The notes below the pieces were generated by a model. The model saw only the letters and a list, made by a program, of their open reading frames with translations. It made no database searches and had not been told where the DNA came from. From the NCBI GenBank assembly GCA_900319895.1, contig ONQK01000025.1:1-8695 (forward strand): a DNA stretch of 8,695 bases, in the 5' to 3' direction. The position numbers and the translations under genes are program-made. The stretch comes from an uncultured Prevotella sp. (GTDB lineage: Bacteria > Bacteroidota > Bacteroidia > Bacteroidales > Bacteroidaceae). Of this stretch, positions 6,099 through 8,695 are shown piece after piece; position 1 is the first letter of the stretch, and each line of letters opens with the position of its first letter.

Positions 6099-6764
6099 AT
6101 GCTTGAAGTTAACAAGGCAAAACTCTCACTCGGCGGAAAACCTCTTTTTGATCATCTTTCATTTACCTTGGGACGAGGCAAATTGCTATGTATCGGCGGA
6201 GCCTCGGGCTGCGGGAAAAGCAGTCTTTTGCGTGCCATCATCGGCTTAATCCCACTGGACGAGGGTGATGTTTTCATTGACAACAAGCGGCTTTGTCAAC
6301 AGGACATCCACGCCATACGCTCAAAAACATCTTATTTGCCTCAAGACCTCTCATTTCCCAATCAACCCGTCAGCCAAATGGTCAAGACACTCACACTCCT
6401 AAAAGCGAACAAACATCTTGGAATCACCCGAAAAGACATGCTGGAGCAATGGATGAGGCTAGGGCTTGAGGAAGAACTTCTAGGACATTTCACCAATGAA
6501 ATCAGCGGCGGGCAGCGGCAGCGCATCATGCTAGCCATGTCAGGGATGCTTAACAAGCCGCTATTGATCGTCGACGAGCCGACGTCGGCACTTGACGAGC
6601 AGAGCACAGGAAAAGCCATTGAATACTTGAAATACCTAGCCCAAAAAGGCACTGCGATTCTTTGCGTGAGCCACGACCAACGCCTGCTCGATGCCGCCGA
6701 CCAGCTCATTATGCTCAAAAACACAGAAAACCCGGCCGCCATCATCGAACCACATCACCAATAA
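6099..6764 (+). CDS. fetA: FetA-type ABC transporter ATP-binding protein (putative iron exporter)
   Basis: This 221-residue protein is a complete single ABC ATPase domain. Walker A is GASGCGKS (residues 34-41), the Q-loop glutamine is in LPQD (Q82), the signature is ISGGQ (135-139), Walker B is LLIVDE (155-160), the D-loop is SALD (163-166), and the H-loop histidine is H192 in VSHD. All residues needed for ATP binding and hydrolysis are present. Its length is close to E. coli FetA (YbbL, about 225 residues), and the UPF0014 permease FetB follows immediately, which makes the assignment firm at family level. The pair is expected to form an inner-membrane exporter; in E. coli FetAB exports iron and protects against oxidative stress. 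The substrate in this organism is inferred from that homologue. The ATG at 6099 is the only reasonable start, about 30 bases after the -7 element. Eleven bases separate its stop from fetB. Confidence 0.88.
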   Translation: MLEVNKAKLSLGGKPLFDHLSFTLGRGKLLCIGGASGCGKSSLLRAIIGLIPLDEGDVFIDNKRLCQQDIHAIRSKTSYLPQDLSFPNQPVSQMVKTLTLLKANKHLGITRKDMLEQWMRLGLEEELLGHFTNEISGGQRQRIMLAMSGMLNKPLLIVDEPTSALDEQSTGKAIEYLKYLAQKGTAILCVSHDQRLLDAADQLIMLKNTENPAAIIEPHHQ

Positions 6765-6775
6765 AGCCCACAAAC

Positions 6776-7558
6776 ATGGACATCAGCCTCATCAACCTCG
6801 CCATCGGCCTCGTATTAATGCTCGTAGCCATCGGCATCTTCCACATTTTCCGCGTCAACGTCGCACGATCAACCATCATCGCAGCCACCAGAATGGTAGT
6901 ACAAATGTTCCTCATCGGCATCTACCTCAAATACCTGTTCGAATGGAACAATGCCTACATCAACGTGGCATGGGTACTCATCATGGCAATGGTAGCCGCC
7001 TCAACAGCCATCGGAAGGACCGGGCTGCGCGCGCGCCTCATGTTCCTGCCCATCTGCGTGGCTTTCACTGCCACAGCATTCGTCATCGGACTTTATTTCC
7101 TGATTTTCGTGCTGCGATTGGGCAATCCTTTCGACGCACGTTATTTTATCCCGACGATGGGGATTTTACTAGGGAACATGCTGGGTGTCAACGTCATGGG
7201 GCTCAACACATACTACAGCCAGCTCATCCGCGAACAAGGACTCTATCATTACATGATTGGAAACGGTGCCACCATCAAAGAGGCCGTGTGCCCATTCATA
7301 CGCGAAGCACTGGAAAAAGCCTTCGCACCAGCCATTGCCAACATGGCTGTCATGGGACTGGTGGCATTGCCAGGCACTATGATTGGACAAATTCTGGGCG
7401 GAAGCAGCCCCGAAGTCGCCATCAAATACCAAATCATGATTGTGGTCATCACCTTCTGCGCGTCGGTCATCTCCTTGGTGTTGACCATCAGGATGTCATT
7501 CCATTTCACCTTTGACACATTCGGACGCCTCAAAAGCATCAAAAAAGCAAGCAATTGA
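6776..7558 (+). CDS. fetB: FetB-type ABC transporter permease (UPF0014 family)
   Basis: The 260-residue protein has about seven hydrophobic segments (roughly 4-25, 39-56, 62-79, 90-113, 123-147, 190-209 and 217-238). The UPF0014 signatures are clear: FIPTMGILLGNMLG (124-137) with a following N-x-x-x-x-x-L stretch, the cytoplasmic loop with GAT plus a long helix (164-185) that would contact the ATPase, and LVALPGTMIGQILGGSSPE followed by AIKYQIMI (195-222). The length matches E. coli FetB (YbbM, 259 residues). It is the membrane half of the FetAB exporter; plant relatives (STAR2/ALS3) act in aluminium tolerance, so the true substrate in other lineages is not fixed. The reading frame is open upstream to 6662, but that part overlaps fetA in another frame and is Arg/Pro/His-rich, so the ATG at 6776 is chosen. 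The nuclease gene begins 23 bases after its stop. Confidence 0.9.
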   Translation: MDISLINLAIGLVLMLVAIGIFHIFRVNVARSTIIAATRMVVQMFLIGIYLKYLFEWNNAYINVAWVLIMAMVAASTAIGRTGLRARLMFLPICVAFTATAFVIGLYFLIFVLRLGNPFDARYFIPTMGILLGNMLGVNVMGLNTYYSQLIREQGLYHYMIGNGATIKEAVCPFIREALEKAFAPAIANMAVMGLVALPGTMIGQILGGSSPEVAIKYQIMIVVITFCASVISLVLTIRMSFHFTFDTFGRLKSIKKASN

Positions 7559-7581
7559 CCCCGAAAATCGCCTTCAACACC

Positions 7582-8454
7582 ATGATACAAAAAATCACAC
7601 CACTTCTTCTCGGACTAATCGTCGTAGGCTGCATCACCGCATGCGAGATCAAGAAAGACAAGCCGCTCATCGGAGAAATCAGGCCATCAAAGGAAGCAAT
7701 CATAAAAAATCAACGGGATGAACGTCGACAAGACGAAAAAACACCTGGAAAAGAGGAAGAAAACACGCGAGGCATCGACCTGACGACACTCGTCGACAAC
7801 CACAAAGGGCAAATATTACTCAGGACAGGCTATGTCGCCAGCTATAACCCAAAGACCAAGCTGCCCAACTGGGTGGCATGGAAGCTCTCGCGAGACCACA
7901 CCGCAGGCAAGTTCAAACGCCAAGGCATCCAATATACCGAAGACCAGGACGTCCCCCTGCCCAGGGCAACCAACATAGACTATTACAACTCGGGCTACGA
8001 CCGGGGGCACATGTGTCCTTCGGGCGACAACAAATGGAGCAGTCGGGCGCAAGAAGAATGCTTTCTCCTCACCAACATATGCCCGCAAGCCCATCGCCTC
8101 AACAGCGGCGCATGGAACGATCTAGAACAGCAATGCAGGAAATGGGCACGGCAATTTGGATCCATATATATAATATGTGGCCCCATTTTCAATCGGGAAG
8201 ACGGAAAAACCATCGGCAAGAACAAAGTAAGGGTTCCTGATGCTTTTTTCAAGATAGTATTCAGGATAGACGAAGGCACAGCCCAGTCCATTGCCTTCAT
8301 TTACAATAACGACGACGAAGAAGACAGCCTGTCGACATATCTTCGACCACTTTCAGAGATTGAAGGAGCCACAGGCTTCAGTTTCTTCAAGGCGCTACCC
8401 GAGAAACTGCGCCGAGAGCTACACGGCAATCAGGCATTGGGCAACTGGGAATAA
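7582..8454 (+). CDS. DNA/RNA non-specific endonuclease lipoprotein (NucA/EndA, beta-beta-alpha-Me family)
   Basis: The 290-residue product begins with a lipoprotein signal. The hydrophobic core is followed by I-T-A-C (Cys21), and V-V-G-C (Cys17) is an alternative lipobox. A charged Lys/Glu/Arg linker (about 22-62) precedes the nuclease domain (about 75-285). The catalytic motif is YDRGHMCP (139-146), with His143 as general base. Asn174 in the HRLNSGAW segment and Glu182 in LEQQ fall at the spacing expected for the metal-binding Asn and the Glu of Serratia-type nuclease, so it looks active. These enzymes cut single- and double-stranded DNA and RNA using one Mg or Mn ion. The domain has five cysteines (145, 160, 167, 185, 199), suggesting disulfides in an exported protein. 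Unlike the beta-helix lipoprotein, it lacks an acidic run after the lipid cysteine, so surface display is less clear. The frame is open from a TTG at 7555, but the ATG at 7582 gives a proper signal peptide. It is the third gene of the fetAB operon. Confidence 0.9.
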   Translation: MIQKITPLLLGLIVVGCITACEIKKDKPLIGEIRPSKEAIIKNQRDERRQDEKTPGKEEENTRGIDLTTLVDNHKGQILLRTGYVASYNPKTKLPNWVAWKLSRDHTAGKFKRQGIQYTEDQDVPLPRATNIDYYNSGYDRGHMCPSGDNKWSSRAQEECFLLTNICPQAHRLNSGAWNDLEQQCRKWARQFGSIYIICGPIFNREDGKTIGKNKVRVPDAFFKIVFRIDEGTAQSIAFIYNNDDEEDSLSTYLRPLSEIEGATGFSFFKALPEKLRRELHGNQALGNWE

Positions 8455-8695
8455 GCAAAAGACCATGAAAAATGGCTTGAAGACAAGGAACTTGCAGAAA
8501 ATACCCAAGAACAAGGAACAAACATGCAAATTTCTTGTTTTCAGGCAATTGACAGCATTTCTCCACACAAAAGGCGGCATAAAAACGCAAATCCCTTCCA
8601 CGGAATAGGAAATCCCCTATCGCCTTTTAGGAAAAATCCTTTCACCATTAGCATAAAAAACCGTTTCTTTGCATCAGAAACAAGAATAAAAACAA
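8455..8695. other. Downstream intergenic region, no gene seen
   Basis: The 241 bases after the nuclease stop contain only short, unconvincing open frames. No good terminator is visible; AGGA-AAAA-TCCT at about 8629-8640 has only four pairs. Short repeats of the type TAGGAAATCC / TAGGAAAAATCC occur near 8606-8640. The last 60 bases are AT-rich and promoter-like. Confidence 0.5.
8640..8671 (+). promoter_or_regulatory. Possible promoter for a gene beyond the window
   Basis: TTTCTTTG at 8664-8671, one mismatch from TAnnTTTG, lies 20 bases after TTTC (8640-8643), one mismatch from TTTG. The following GCATCAGAAAC completes a 6-bp inverted repeat (GTTTCT 8663-8668 with AGAAAC 8676-8681) that overlaps the expected start site. 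The downstream gene is not in the window, so the assignment is tentative. Confidence 0.3.

Noticed and set aside
6662..6775. N-terminal extension of the fetB frame beginning inside fetA
   Set aside because: The extension is Arg/Pro/His-rich, overlaps fetA codons and would put a charged segment before the first membrane helix. The ATG at 6776 gives the family length.
8629..8640. AGGA-AAAA-TCCT as terminator for the nuclease operon
   Set aside because: The stem is only four pairs and the T-run after it is too short to support a terminator call.

Overview
The window looks like chromosomal DNA of a Bacteroidales bacterium, most likely Prevotella or a close relative. Four things point there: a TonB-dependent receptor with a carboxypeptidase-regulatory-like N-terminal domain and a beta-barrel of the outer-membrane family; a lipoprotein whose cysteine is followed by S-D-D-D, the Bacteroidetes surface-export signal; A-rich, Shine-Dalgarno-poor start regions; and promoter-like boxes of the Bacteroidetes TTTG/TAnnTTTG type. 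The genus is an inference.

Positions 1-2973 (+ strand) hold the end of one operon. It contains the last 32 codons of a protein resembling a VTC-type polyphosphate polymerase, a DUF4956 inner-membrane protein, a small DUF2490-like outer-membrane barrel, and a lipoprotein with a Cthe_2159-type beta-helix domain. A perfect 13-bp hairpin with a T-run closes it. The products would sit, in order, in the cytoplasm, inner membrane, outer membrane and cell surface. This ordered set is the most interesting system in the window, and its function as a unit is not established.

Positions 3136-5424 (- strand) encode one large TonB-dependent receptor-like outer-membrane protein, convergent with the first operon and without a SusD partner. 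Upstream lies a gene-poor stretch of about 670 bases. It contains a good - strand promoter match, two or three hairpins and a possible decayed reading frame, so the receptor mRNA may carry a leader of about 500 nt.

Positions 6037-8454 (+ strand) form a tight three-gene operon behind a good promoter: fetA (ATPase) and fetB (UPF0014 permease), together a FetAB-type metal (iron) exporter, followed by a DRGH-type DNA/RNA non-specific endonuclease lipoprotein. The last 241 bases hold no convincing gene, only a possible promoter for something beyond the window.

No rRNA, tRNA, CRISPR array, insertion sequence or phage gene was seen.
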